NCBI GenBank assembly: GCA_900316835.1
Contig: ONEL01000001.1
Span: 269,056 to 333,055 of the forward strand
Length of the DNA stretch: 64,000 nt
DNA from: an uncultured Prevotellaceae bacterium
GTDB lineage: Bacteria; Bacteroidota; Bacteroidia; Bacteroidales; Muribaculaceae
Direction: 5' to 3'
This document shows, one piece after another, positions 56,118 to 64,000 of this stretch (positions within the stretch are counted from its first letter, which is position 1; each line of letters opens with the position of its first letter). The notes below the pieces were generated by a model, which was given only the letters and a program-made list of their open reading frames with translations, did no database searches and was not told the DNA's origin. The translations under genes and the position numbers were made by a program.

Positions 56118-56403
56118 TTACTTCAATTTGCCTGTAAGGGGCTTGTTTTAGCATTACAAAATTCGCACTATATTTCAGAAAAAAAAATCGAGTAAAAATT
56201 TGCTTTTTTAAAATCTTTTGTAATATTATTGATTATCAGCCACTTAAACAATGGTTTATCAACAATAATAGCATTGAATATGCACCTCTCTATTTTTCAA
56301 TGATTTATAATAGAAATAAAAATTATTACACTAAATAGAATTACTCAACAAGTCCATAAAATGGGATTGTTAAGCTTTTTTATTTTCATAGTTATGTAAA
56401 TCA
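56118..56403. other. AT-rich gap upstream of dnaA; possible origin region
   Basis: A non-coding, strongly AT-rich stretch. It contains one near-consensus DnaA box, TTATCAACA (56256-56264, one mismatch to TTATCCACA), and a weaker TTATCAGCC (56233-56241). A GAATTTTG at 56164-56157 on the minus strand may be the dnaA -7 box. A single good box is not enough to call an origin; I mark it as a candidate only. Confidence 0.25.
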
Positions 56404-56444
56404 AAAAAATGCTTATTTAGAATTGTTCTGAATAAGCATTTTTT
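56404..56444 (-). terminator. Terminator of the MlaD-like gene
   Basis: A 19-base-pair stem (56404-56422 with 56426-56444, one G-U pair) with loop TTG, with A/T runs at both ends. It lies 17 bases after the stop of the MlaD-like gene. Confidence 0.88.
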
Positions 56445-56461
56445 CATAAAACTACCACAAT

Positions 56462-57424
56462 TTAGAAAACTTTGATAGTTACATACCGCTTGGGGTTAGC
56501 TTTAATATCACTCAGCAGCGAATCCAGGCTCATTACGGCACCATTAGCGTTATCATATAATTGCCTATCATTCAGTAATAAGCCAAGCGATGAGTTTTTA
56601 TCATTGAGCTTTGTATTTAACTCAGCGGTGAGTACTTTTAGATTAGCAAGTGTAGCATTGAGGTCATTGATTGTGGTTTGAAGTTGCTCAGTAGGCAACT
56701 CTTTAGCTTTAGTATTAAGAGTAGAACTAAGCGACTGAATGTTTACCATCGCTCCATCAACCTTGGTGGTAATGCCATTAAAGTCCTTGACAACACCAGG
56801 CACATTGTTATTGAGATTTCCCGACAATGCCGAGAGATTAGCCATTAGCAGGTTTAGATCATTAGCGCTAGTGTTTATTTTGGCTACAATATCATCGATT
56901 TGAGACACCGAATTATTCAGAGCGGGATTAGAAAGAAGCTTATTAACATTAACTAATATTTCATTGACATTAGGCATTATTTCATTAATGTGAGGCATCA
57001 CATCATTCCCCACCTTGTCCATGATGCCGGCATTTATAGAGCTAGGAATCTCAGCTCCTACTTTATAGTAAGATTTATTATCAGATAGATTAAGAGTCAA
57101 GGATGACGTTCCCAGCAGGTCGGTCGACAATGTCACTGAAGATCCAACGGGAATCTTGAGGTCATTGTCCAGACTCAATTTCACAATTATCTCATTAGTT
57201 TTATAGTCATAGTTCATTTCCTTAATAAGTCCCACAGGATAGCCATTAACTTGCACTGGTGCCGACACATTAAGTCCATTCACTTTTTCAAACTTAGCTA
57301 TATAAAAGTTGGCGGGCTCAAAGAGGTTTATTCCCTTGAGGAATTCAATTCCCCAGTAAAGCAAAGCTACACCCAATACCATCACAATGGCTATTATAAC
57401 GTTTTTGGAAAAAAACTTTTTCAT
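56462..57424 (-). CDS. MlaD/MCE-domain protein (lipid transport)
   Basis: A 320-residue protein with one N-terminal membrane anchor (NVIIAIVMVLGVALLYWGIEF) and an MCE domain (YIAKFEKVNGLNVSAPVQVN, GYPVGLIKEM, LGTSSLTLNLSDN). The C-terminal 150 residues are a helical, Asn/Leu-rich stretch with heptad character (VNEILVNVNKLLSNPALNNS), as in other MCE proteins that form a periplasmic needle. It likely takes part in phospholipid movement between membranes. The usual mlaE and mlaF ATPase/permease genes are not adjacent. Confidence 0.88.
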   Translation of the reverse strand: MKKFFSKNVIIAIVMVLGVALLYWGIEFLKGINLFEPANFYIAKFEKVNGLNVSAPVQVNGYPVGLIKEMNYDYKTNEIIVKLSLDNDLKIPVGSSVTLSTDLLGTSSLTLNLSDNKSYYKVGAEIPSSINAGIMDKVGNDVMPHINEIMPNVNEILVNVNKLLSNPALNNSVSQIDDIVAKINTSANDLNLLMANLSALSGNLNNNVPGVVKDFNGITTKVDGAMVNIQSLSSTLNTKAKELPTEQLQTTINDLNATLANLKVLTAELNTKLNDKNSSLGLLLNDRQLYDNANGAVMSLDSLLSDIKANPKRYVTIKVF

Positions 57425-57488
57425 TTCTAAAGAGTTATTATCAATTATAATATTTCAACCAAAAAATCATATTTATAAAAACAATTTG

Positions 57489-57496
57489 CAAAATTA
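57489..57496 (-). promoter_or_regulatory. Putative -7 box for the MlaD-like gene
   Basis: On the minus strand this reads TAATTTTG (TAnnTTTG), 64 bases before the ATG at 57424. A -33 element at the usual spacing is not seen. Confidence 0.4.
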
Positions 57497-57583
57497 AGAA
57501 AAAAAATCTTTCGAGACTATTCCAAAAAGACAAAAATATAGCATAAAACTTCTTTTAATAAAAAACAAATTGATACCACCAAC

Positions 57584-59035
57584 CTACTCCCACGCATCAA
57601 GATCACTCTCGATTGCCGGCATTGAAGAGCGCTTAAACACAGGCTTTTTAATACCTCGACGCTGTTGAGTATTATAGTCTTTTAGCAAAGTAAAAGAATG
57701 CTTGCCCAGCAGAACTATTGCCACAAGGTTGCAAAGTGTGAGAAGAGCCATGCACACATCGCCCATGCTCCACACCAGGTCAAGACTTGAGAGTGCACCA
57801 ATCATTACCATCACACCACCCGAGAGAATGCGAAACACTTGCAACACCCATCGCTTGCGAGTTAGGAAAAGGATATTAGCTTCGCCATAGTAATAATTAC
57901 CAATTATACTACTGAAAGCAAAGAACAAAATCGCCATTGCCACAAAATATTTCCCCGAAGGTCCAATTTGTGATTCTAGAGAATACTGGGTAAGAATGAT
58001 ACCATTGTAATCACCACTGCTGTATAATCCACTGAGCAAAATAATGAATGCTGTACAAGAGCAAACCACAAGAGTGTCGGTAAAAACACCTAGCGATTGT
58101 ATAAGCCCCTGTTTCACTGGATGAGACACTGTCGCAGTGGCAGCAGCATTAGGCGCAGAACCTTCACCAGCCTCATTACTAAAAAGTCCACGTTTCACAC
58201 CTTCTCTCATGGTAATGCCTATTGCGCCACCAGCCAACTGCCCTACCCCAAACGCATCATCAATAATAATCCTGAACATCGTGGGTATCAAATCGTAATT
58301 CATGCACACCACCACCAATGCCAGTATAAAATAGCCTATAGCCATCACCGGCACAATAATGCTACTAAACTTGGCAATGCGATGAATGCCACCAAAAGCT
58401 ATAAATAGTGAGATGGCGACAAGTATCATGCCCACAACAGTAGAGTCAAGCCCGAAGGCTTGATGCATTGCATTAGTGATTGTATTGCTCTGGATAGAGT
58501 TGTAAGAGAGTCCAAAAGTGAGAATTAACAGCACGGCAAAAAGCACTGCCATCCACTTGCAATGGAGGCCATGCAGGATATAATAAGCTGGACCGCCAAT
58601 GAACGACTCGCCGTTCTTGCGCTTATAGAGCTGCGCAAGAGTTGATTCAACAAAAGCTGTTGCCGCACCTATTAGCGCAATCATCCACATCCAGAATACC
58701 GAGCCGGGCCCACCAACGGCAATCGCCGTGGCAACACCCGCCAAGTTTCCGGTACCCACACGAGTGGCGACCGATATAGCAAAAGCTTGAAATGAAGAGA
58801 TGTGATGCTTGTGTTTGGATTTTTCTTTAGGGACCGAGTCGGCTAATGATCTAATCATTTCAGGAAACATGCGGAACTGCACAAAGCGAGTGCGAATAGT
58901 AAAAAATATACCACATGCAACAAGCGCAAATAGCAAACTGTGAAAATTCCATCCCCACAGAGCGTTGCTCACTTGTTCAAAGAAAGCATTCAGCTCTCCC
59001 TCGGCCGACAAGAATTCAGTTAGCCATTCAAGCAT
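57584..59035 (-). CDS. Sodium:alanine (amino acid:cation) symporter, AgcS family
   Basis: A 483-residue membrane protein with about 10-11 helices. AgcS hallmarks are FHSLLFALVACGIFFTIRTRFVQFRMFPEM, shown here in part, ATRVGTGNLAGVATAIAVGG, GPGSVFWMWMIALIGAATAF and GLFSNEAGEGSAPNAAATA (substrate/sodium site region). It takes up alanine, glycine or a related amino acid with sodium. It starts 12 bases after a periplasmic binding protein gene, which itself follows a porin gene by 14 bases: one operon. The pairing of a symporter with a binding protein is unusual. Confidence 0.92.
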   Translation of the reverse strand: MLEWLTEFLSAEGELNAFFEQVSNALWGWNFHSLLFALVACGIFFTIRTRFVQFRMFPEMIRSLADSVPKEKSKHKHHISSFQAFAISVATRVGTGNLAGVATAIAVGGPGSVFWMWMIALIGAATAFVESTLAQLYKRKNGESFIGGPAYYILHGLHCKWMAVLFAVLLILTFGLSYNSIQSNTITNAMHQAFGLDSTVVGMILVAISLFIAFGGIHRIAKFSSIIVPVMAIGYFILALVVVCMNYDLIPTMFRIIIDDAFGVGQLAGGAIGITMREGVKRGLFSNEAGEGSAPNAAATATVSHPVKQGLIQSLGVFTDTLVVCSCTAFIILLSGLYSSGDYNGIILTQYSLESQIGPSGKYFVAMAILFFAFSSIIGNYYYGEANILFLTRKRWVLQVFRILSGGVMVMIGALSSLDLVWSMGDVCMALLTLCNLVAIVLLGKHSFTLLKDYNTQQRRGIKKPVFKRSSMPAIESDLDAWE

Positions 59036-59047
59036 CTTTCATGATTA

Positions 59048-59887
59048 TTATTGTTGAAAATACTTATTATATATTTCACGATACTGCGGCATTTTTTTTA
59101 CACGTGATATCCACTTGTTGAAGTTGTCGCATAATTCTTTGTTATCCTTTTGCAGAGTGAGGGACTGAAATTGAGAAAAACTAATAGCCGTAGAAATGTC
59201 AACTCCCGGATGACTGGCAGCCATCTTGCGAGCTATCGTCTCATTAATTACCGCATATTTAATGTCGCCAGTAGCCACCATCAAGAACAGCTGCTCAGGA
59301 CCATAGACCGAATCGGAGACGACAAAAATCGTATCACCAATCTCACGCGACAAGCTAATGATGCGCTCACGCATGGGCGAGCCCTTCACAATATTAACGG
59401 TATCACCGGCAAGGTCGAGTTGCGAGTTAACGGCAACTCCATGGTCGGTAATGCGTTGCACGAGCACCTGCTTGTCAAGATACAATGCTTGTGTAAACAG
59501 ATATTGAGCCTTGTTCTCTCGAGTGACAGGAAATTGTGCCGCCATAACATCATAGAGACCACTATTCAAACCCTCGAGCGCCACCTTTAGGCTAACGATA
59601 GGATGATATTTCATCACAACATCGCAACTATCGGCAAGAAGCCGCAAAAAATCGTAATTAAATCCACCAAGGGTGTCGCCATAAGCATAACACGACAACG
59701 GGGAGTACTCAATGGCCACATCGATGGTATCACCTCCACTAGCGCTTGTAACTCTGCCATGTGACGAAACTTGAATGGTGTTACCCCCGCAGTTCTTAAG
59801 AGATATCATCGCCACTATTACAGCCACCAGCAAAGCCACATAAAGCCCTAGTTGCCATTTTTTTATCTGAGTTATTTTCTTAAGCAT
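59048..59887 (-). CDS. Periplasmic amino-acid-type solute-binding protein, membrane anchored
   Basis: A 279-residue protein of the SBP_bac_3 fold (transporter substrate-binding domain). An N-terminal helix (LGLYVALLVAVIVAMISL) has no clear lipobox (LKNC), so it is probably an uncleaved anchor. The binding domain shows IDVAIEYSPLSCYAYG, GFNYDFLRLLADSCDVVMKY, LNSGLYDVMAAQFPVTRE and SVYGPEQLFLMVATGDIKY. No ABC permease or ATPase genes are adjacent; instead AgcS follows by 12 bases. A lytic-transglycosylase domain, as in MltF, is absent. Confidence 0.85.
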   Translation of the reverse strand: MLKKITQIKKWQLGLYVALLVAVIVAMISLKNCGGNTIQVSSHGRVTSASGGDTIDVAIEYSPLSCYAYGDTLGGFNYDFLRLLADSCDVVMKYHPIVSLKVALEGLNSGLYDVMAAQFPVTRENKAQYLFTQALYLDKQVLVQRITDHGVAVNSQLDLAGDTVNIVKGSPMRERIISLSREIGDTIFVVSDSVYGPEQLFLMVATGDIKYAVINETIARKMAASHPGVDISTAISFSQFQSLTLQKDNKELCDNFNKWISRVKKMPQYREIYNKYFQQ

Positions 59888-59901
59888 TATTATTTTTATC
59901 T

Positions 59902-61917
59902 TTAATTTACAAAGTCAACCGATATTCCTAACTGAAAACGGCCAGGATTAAGTGGGTAATGAGGAATAGAGAAATAATTATTTCCACCGAACAACCCCTT
60001 GTTGGCGTGACTATACATGACATAGAAACGAGCCTTTTTAAGCTTAAAATTAGCATAAACATCGGCAAATGCAAAATTTCCACACTCTATCTCACTTTGG
60101 TTATAGAATGACATAATGGCAGGATTGTAGGCAGGTGCATGATATTTAGTATAGTAGTTGCAATCCACACCAACCTGAACATCAAGCACTCGTGCAATCC
60201 TAAATTTGAGATACATGTTGCTAAAAATGGAAAACTTGGGTAATGGCAGCACGGAGGCGTTTGAGGATGTTTGATAAGTAACCTCGTTGTCCCAATTAAA
60301 TATACCAAATCCCAAGTGATTAGTAAGTGATGCGTTAAGGACATGCACAGCACTAGAGCTTTGCTCAGGCAAAGAGTTATTATTAAAATAGATATAATTA
60401 TTTAATGTCTCATAGCCCACATTGATAGAAGTGTAAATCCATGGCAAGTTAAGAACCCCACCTGCCCTAAAACGCTGAACCTTAGAGAACTTATTATCCC
60501 ATGCGTAATGGTTGGAAACAAACTGTTTAAGCAGATAAGGAGCCTCAAGATTCTTGAAATATCCATAGGCTTTGAGACTCACCGTGTCGCCAAAAAGCTT
60601 AAAACGGGTTGTAACACTACCTTCAATATCAATGTCGCCTGAGACATCGCCCAGTAAGCCAAATTGTGCAGTAGCGGCATAGGTAAGAATAGAACCTCGT
60701 TGTTTCGTCAACTGTCCACCCACCCACAGCAGTTGCTGAGTTTTGGTAGGATCAATAGTGACCGGCAGTTCCACGAGTCCCTCAGGCAACTCTTTACCAC
60801 TCACCGTGTCAACCACCTGCTTGTAGCGACGCATCTCATGAGTGGCATAGACTGAGAATCCAAATTTAGCATATTTGTTAAACCCCTCAAGTAGTGACAC
60901 ACCCAAGGTGTTACGCAAGCGCCAGTAGCGAGTAGTCTCGTCGGTGCCAGTAAGCGATAAATAAGAGTTCTCAAAGAAAGATTGATCCTGTGCGGCATTC
61001 TGATTTAAGAATAAATGCTTAGAAGTTTTAAAGTCGGCAGTCCATATAAAGCGTGTTACAGGAATGTAGGTACGCCCAATGATAGTGTCGGTCACCGAGT
61101 CGCGCTGGTACTTGTAATGCCCCACATTGTAGCTTTGGTTCAAGTAGAATTCCAGTCCAGTCATTTTACTATGCGCAGCAGTGAGATAGGTGGGAATACT
61201 TTTATTATCAACCTTAGTTTCGCCACCTTGAACCTTGGCGGGATCGGTAATATACTGGTCGTCGGTTATCCCACCATTTTCTTTACCCAGGTAATTGTAG
61301 CTGTTAAAGAAAGTCTGCATCTCATAACGGTCGCCAATGTAACTACCGAAGAGGCTCCATCTAAAATTCTTGTCGGCTTGATAATTATAAGAGCCCTTAG
61401 AATAGATGTAGTCAATGGCTCCCCCCAGTTGCAACTTCTTGTCAACATTTCCTGAGAAAAGTACCTGTGTGCGATCCTGATTGCTGTACTTGTTACCACC
61501 TGTATTGTGGGAGATAATAGTCATGGGGATGCGAGTGTTGTAATATCGCTGAGTCGCGACACCAGGAAGCCAACTATCAATAGCATCTTGAAAAAAGAAA
61601 TCACTTGTTGGCTTACGCTGGAAGAATATCTGATTCTGCCCCGACGCTCCAAAGTTTCCCGTAGTAGCCCATGCGGTGCTCTGATGAGATGGGATAAACG
61701 ATTTGTGATAGTTCAAGAACAGAGTGTCGATAGTTGACTCATAGTGTAGTCCAAGCGGTTCACTTATAGACCAAGCATAGCTAGGCTCAACTTTCACTTT
61801 TTTACTCTTAGTTGCCCCACTTGTGGCACTAGTCAACGATTGAAATTGAGCATTCATTGCTAATGTACTCACGAGCATTAGCAGTAATGATGTATAATAT
61901 TTTCTAAAATTTTTCAT
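59902..61917 (-). CDS. Putative outer-membrane porin (Porin_10-like)
   Basis: A 671-residue protein with signal peptide (YYTSLLLMLVSTLAMNAQ) and repeated amphipathic beta-strands ending in aromatic residues; the last residues GRFQLGISVDFVN have the pattern of an outer-membrane barrel C-terminus. The opening WSISEPLGLHYESTIDTLFLNYHKSF and QSTAWATTGNFGASGQNQIFF match the Bacteroidetes putative porin family. It starts the operon with the binding protein and AgcS. A TAACTTTG-like box on the minus strand (61935-61928) lies only 10 bases before the ATG; if used, the mRNA would be nearly leaderless. Confidence 0.87.
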   Translation of the reverse strand: MKNFRKYYTSLLLMLVSTLAMNAQFQSLTSATSGATKSKKVKVEPSYAWSISEPLGLHYESTIDTLFLNYHKSFIPSHQSTAWATTGNFGASGQNQIFFQRKPTSDFFFQDAIDSWLPGVATQRYYNTRIPMTIISHNTGGNKYSNQDRTQVLFSGNVDKKLQLGGAIDYIYSKGSYNYQADKNFRWSLFGSYIGDRYEMQTFFNSYNYLGKENGGITDDQYITDPAKVQGGETKVDNKSIPTYLTAAHSKMTGLEFYLNQSYNVGHYKYQRDSVTDTIIGRTYIPVTRFIWTADFKTSKHLFLNQNAAQDQSFFENSYLSLTGTDETTRYWRLRNTLGVSLLEGFNKYAKFGFSVYATHEMRRYKQVVDTVSGKELPEGLVELPVTIDPTKTQQLLWVGGQLTKQRGSILTYAATAQFGLLGDVSGDIDIEGSVTTRFKLFGDTVSLKAYGYFKNLEAPYLLKQFVSNHYAWDNKFSKVQRFRAGGVLNLPWIYTSINVGYETLNNYIYFNNNSLPEQSSSAVHVLNASLTNHLGFGIFNWDNEVTYQTSSNASVLPLPKFSIFSNMYLKFRIARVLDVQVGVDCNYYTKYHAPAYNPAIMSFYNQSEIECGNFAFADVYANFKLKKARFYVMYSHANKGLFGGNNYFSIPHYPLNPGRFQLGISVDFVN

Positions 61918-62113
61918 TATTTAATTGCAAAGTTAGCAACTTTAATTGAAAAATTAGTAATACACATTATTTTTATAATATAATTTAACCCTATTCCCAT
62001 ATTTGAATAAAGTCACAAAAAAGTCTCAAACGTTTTTTTGTCATCAAGTTTATTAAAGAAATAAAAAAGTTGCACTGTTGGTATTAATTTAGTTTAAAAT
62101 AAGGGCTTTTGGC

Positions 62114-62144
62114 ATTGTTGTTGTAATATTTCGATGTACTTTTA
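62114..62144 (+). promoter_or_regulatory. Possible degP promoter
   Basis: ATTG (62114-62117) and TACTTTTA (62137-62144, one mismatch to TAnnTTTG) with a 19-base spacer, 71 bases before the ATG. The rest of the 61918-62215 divergent gap is AT-rich without other clear sites. Confidence 0.35.
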
Positions 62145-62215
62145 CGTTCAAATCGCAAAAGTTAATTTTAACGCTTTTAGTTTTAAAATTCAGAACAATT
62201 TTAACACATACAACT

Positions 62216-63778
62216 ATGACAAGTACTAAGAAATTATCATTAATGTTGATTGCAGCCTCAGTTTTAGGCTCAGCAACGACACTTTTAGCAACCTCGGGAG
62301 TTGAGAAGGTTAGAGACATCTACATCCAGTCTAATGCCGACACTTCAGCTCAAGTTAAAGATGACGGAATTGTAAAGACTTCCACTCGCACAGTTCCCGC
62401 TACATCACGCTATGCCGGAGCGCTTGATTTCACCAAGGCCGCCGAGACATCAATTAACTCGGTAGTGAGCATAAAGTCGTTTGCCACCCCACGACAGCAG
62501 CAATTCTACGGAGGCGACTTTGATCCATTTGAGTTCTTCTTTGGTCCTGGCTTTGGCGGACAAGGAAATTCCCAACGTCGCCAGCAGCAACAGCAACAGC
62601 AGCAGAAACAAGAACCACAAGCCAAGGGCGTTGGTTCGGGCGTTATCATCAGCGAGGATGGCTACATCGTTACCAACAATCACGTTATTGATGGTGCCGA
62701 GAAGCTAGAAGTAACACTTAACGACAACCGCAAGTTTAATGCTCGAGTGATAGGCACCGATCCTAATACTGACATCGCCTTGCTAAAAATCTCGGCAACA
62801 AAACTCAGCCCCATCATCTTCGGCAACAGTGATAATGTGAAAGTGGGTGAATGGGTTCTCGCGGTGGGCAATCCCTTTGGCTTGAACTCAACTGTAACAG
62901 CCGGCATTGTCAGCGCCAAAGCTCGTGGCGTGAACAAAGGCAGCAACGTGGGTATTGAGTCGTTTATTCAGCACGATGCCGCAGTAAACCCAGGCAACAG
63001 TGGTGGAGCTCTTGTAAACGTGGATGGTGAGCTCATTGGTATAAACACAATGATTTATTCGCAAACAGGCAATTATGCAGGTCACTCATTTGCAATTCCA
63101 TCAAGTGTTGTCAAGAAAATTATCACCGATATCAAGCAATATGGTAGCGTGCAACGTGCCGTGCTTGGAATCCAATTCACAGAGCTTGATGCCGACAAGG
63201 CCAAGGAAGACAATATCACAGCAACCAACGAGGGTGTATACGTAAATAAGGTTTCAGACCGCAGCGCCGCCAAGGAAGCAGGCTTGCGCGAGGGTGATGT
63301 TATTGTAGGCCTTAATGGTGCCACAATCAAGAATGGCGCTCAGATGCTAGAGGAGATGAGCAAACTTCGCCCAGGCGACAAAGCTACCATTCGTTACTAT
63401 CGCGACAACAAGCTCAAGAGCACCGACGTCACCTTCAAGAACGACCAGGGCACCACTCGCATCACTAAGAGCAGCGACTTCACTTCGCTAGGTTGCACCT
63501 TCCAGTCACTCACTGCCGACGAGAAAGAAGAGCTGGGCATCAGCAATGGTGTAAAAGTAATAGGTGTCAAAGATGGTAAGTTTAAAGACGCTGGCGTGAA
63601 AGACGGCTTCATTATTACCGATATCAACAACATGCGCGTCAATAATCAAGACGAAGTGGAAGATATCTACAACGCAATCATGCGCGACAAGGACAGTGAC
63701 AAGGTGATGTTCATTACCGGTATCACCACCACAGGAAAGAAGATTTATCGCGCTGTTGATCTTGCCGATCCTGAATAA
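62216..63778 (+). CDS. degP: DegP/HtrA (Do) family periplasmic serine protease
   Basis: A 520-residue protease with an N-terminal signal or anchor (LSLMLIAASVLGSATTLLA). The trypsin-like domain has the triad His156 (TNNHVIDG), Asp186 (NTDIALLKI) and Ser262 (VNPGNSGGAL). Two PDZ domains follow (VYVNKVSDRSAAKEAGLREG; GVKVIGVKDGKFKDAGVKDG). A run of eight Gln at 123-130 lies in the flexible loop before the protease strand, longer than in most homologues. It degrades or refolds damaged envelope proteins. Confidence 0.95.
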   Translation: MTSTKKLSLMLIAASVLGSATTLLATSGVEKVRDIYIQSNADTSAQVKDDGIVKTSTRTVPATSRYAGALDFTKAAETSINSVVSIKSFATPRQQQFYGGDFDPFEFFFGPGFGGQGNSQRRQQQQQQQQKQEPQAKGVGSGVIISEDGYIVTNNHVIDGAEKLEVTLNDNRKFNARVIGTDPNTDIALLKISATKLSPIIFGNSDNVKVGEWVLAVGNPFGLNSTVTAGIVSAKARGVNKGSNVGIESFIQHDAAVNPGNSGGALVNVDGELIGINTMIYSQTGNYAGHSFAIPSSVVKKIITDIKQYGSVQRAVLGIQFTELDADKAKEDNITATNEGVYVNKVSDRSAAKEAGLREGDVIVGLNGATIKNGAQMLEEMSKLRPGDKATIRYYRDNKLKSTDVTFKNDQGTTRITKSSDFTSLGCTFQSLTADEKEELGISNGVKVIGVKDGKFKDAGVKDGFIITDINNMRVNNQDEVEDIYNAIMRDKDSDKVMFITGITTTGKKIYRAVDLADPE

Positions 63779-63820
63779 AGGAAATTCTATTCACACACTT
63801 TTCTTAACAAAGAACTCTCA

Positions 63821-63860
63821 CAGAGGCGCCCTCATCACACTCACAGGGCGCTTCTGTTTT
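63821..63860 (+). terminator. Terminator after degP
   Basis: A 12-base-pair GC-rich stem (63821-63832 with 63845-63856, one G-U pair) followed by TTTT. The remaining bases to 64000 show no gene I can support; they end in a short inverted sequence GGAAGT...ACTTCC near 63975-63993. Confidence 0.88.
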
Positions 63861-64000
63861 CTCTTCACCACCCGCAAGAGGAAATAAAAGCCACATTGTA
63901 ATGCTAAGTTCACAAACGAAGTGCAAGAAAATATTTTTTTAAAAAACAAAAATAAATATTTTTATGTGCTGTTGGAAGTCGGAAATAACTTCCGTAGCGA

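Noticed and set aside
48..64000. CRISPR array, tRNA or rRNA genes
   Set aside because: No regularly spaced repeats and no tRNA- or rRNA-like sequences were noticed in any intergenic region.

Overview
The window looks like a chromosomal segment of a Bacteroidales bacterium, most likely a Muribaculaceae-type gut commensal; the family is an inference and the order is well supported. Evidence includes an SprA (type IX secretion) gene beside ruvA, a FeoA-FeoB fusion, an LpxC-FabZ fusion, a pyrophosphate-dependent phosphofructokinase, a Porin_10-type putative porin, ECF and DUF4827 families, and repeated TAnnTTTG-type promoter boxes about 20-60 bases before genes instead of clear Shine-Dalgarno sites. 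No rRNA, tRNA, CRISPR array, transposase or integrase was seen.

Layout. 1-4196 (minus): the 5' half of sprA preceded by ruvA. 4478-7012: feoAB. 7124-10894 (minus): a three-gene peptidoglycan-peptide module (transglutaminase-like protein, NlpC/P60 peptidase, dipeptide epimerase). 11019-12172: GNAT and nitroreductase. 12319-16700 (minus): nrnA, DUF4827 lipoprotein, glmM, GH13 amylase. 16846-21926: tightly overlapping dsbD, mazG, topB and a FeoB-associated Cys-rich peptide. 21944-22114: a small MITE-like element made of hairpins whose right end supplies the stop codon of a polysaccharide flippase (22112-23575, minus). 23810-37103 (plus): central carbon metabolism - PPi-PFK, pta, ackA, then citrate lyase genes citD-citE-citF-citX-citC/G, aconitase and NADP-isocitrate dehydrogenase. 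37386-38536: an HTH-Fic gene between two copies of the icd 3' end. 38556-41355 (minus): secreted hypothetical protein, ferredoxin-type aldo/keto reductase, ECF S component and DUF1893. 41618-44889: lipid A genes lpxD, lpxC-fabZ, lpxA. 44978-50005 (minus): two paralogous TPR proteins and gyrA. 50291-54600: an N-domain-less ClpC and htpG. 54708-61917 (minus): dnaA, an MlaD-like protein, then AgcS symporter, binding protein and porin. 62216-63778: a DegP/HtrA protease.

The most interesting region is 25.7-38.5 kb. A complete ATP-independent citrate lyase system, including its prosthetic-group synthesis enzymes and an apparent CitC-CitG fusion, is joined to aconitase and isocitrate dehydrogenase and sits downstream of acetate-activating genes. 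No citrate synthase, citrate carrier or oxaloacetate decarboxylase is present here. This suggests a citrate-splitting branch connected to 2-oxoglutarate, running in either direction. Directly behind it, the last 53 bases of icd are repeated 1.3 kb downstream, bracketing a Fic gene with its own promoter and operator-like inverted repeats. That arrangement looks like an inserted cassette. Functions are assigned from recognisable motifs and gene order only; no database search was run.
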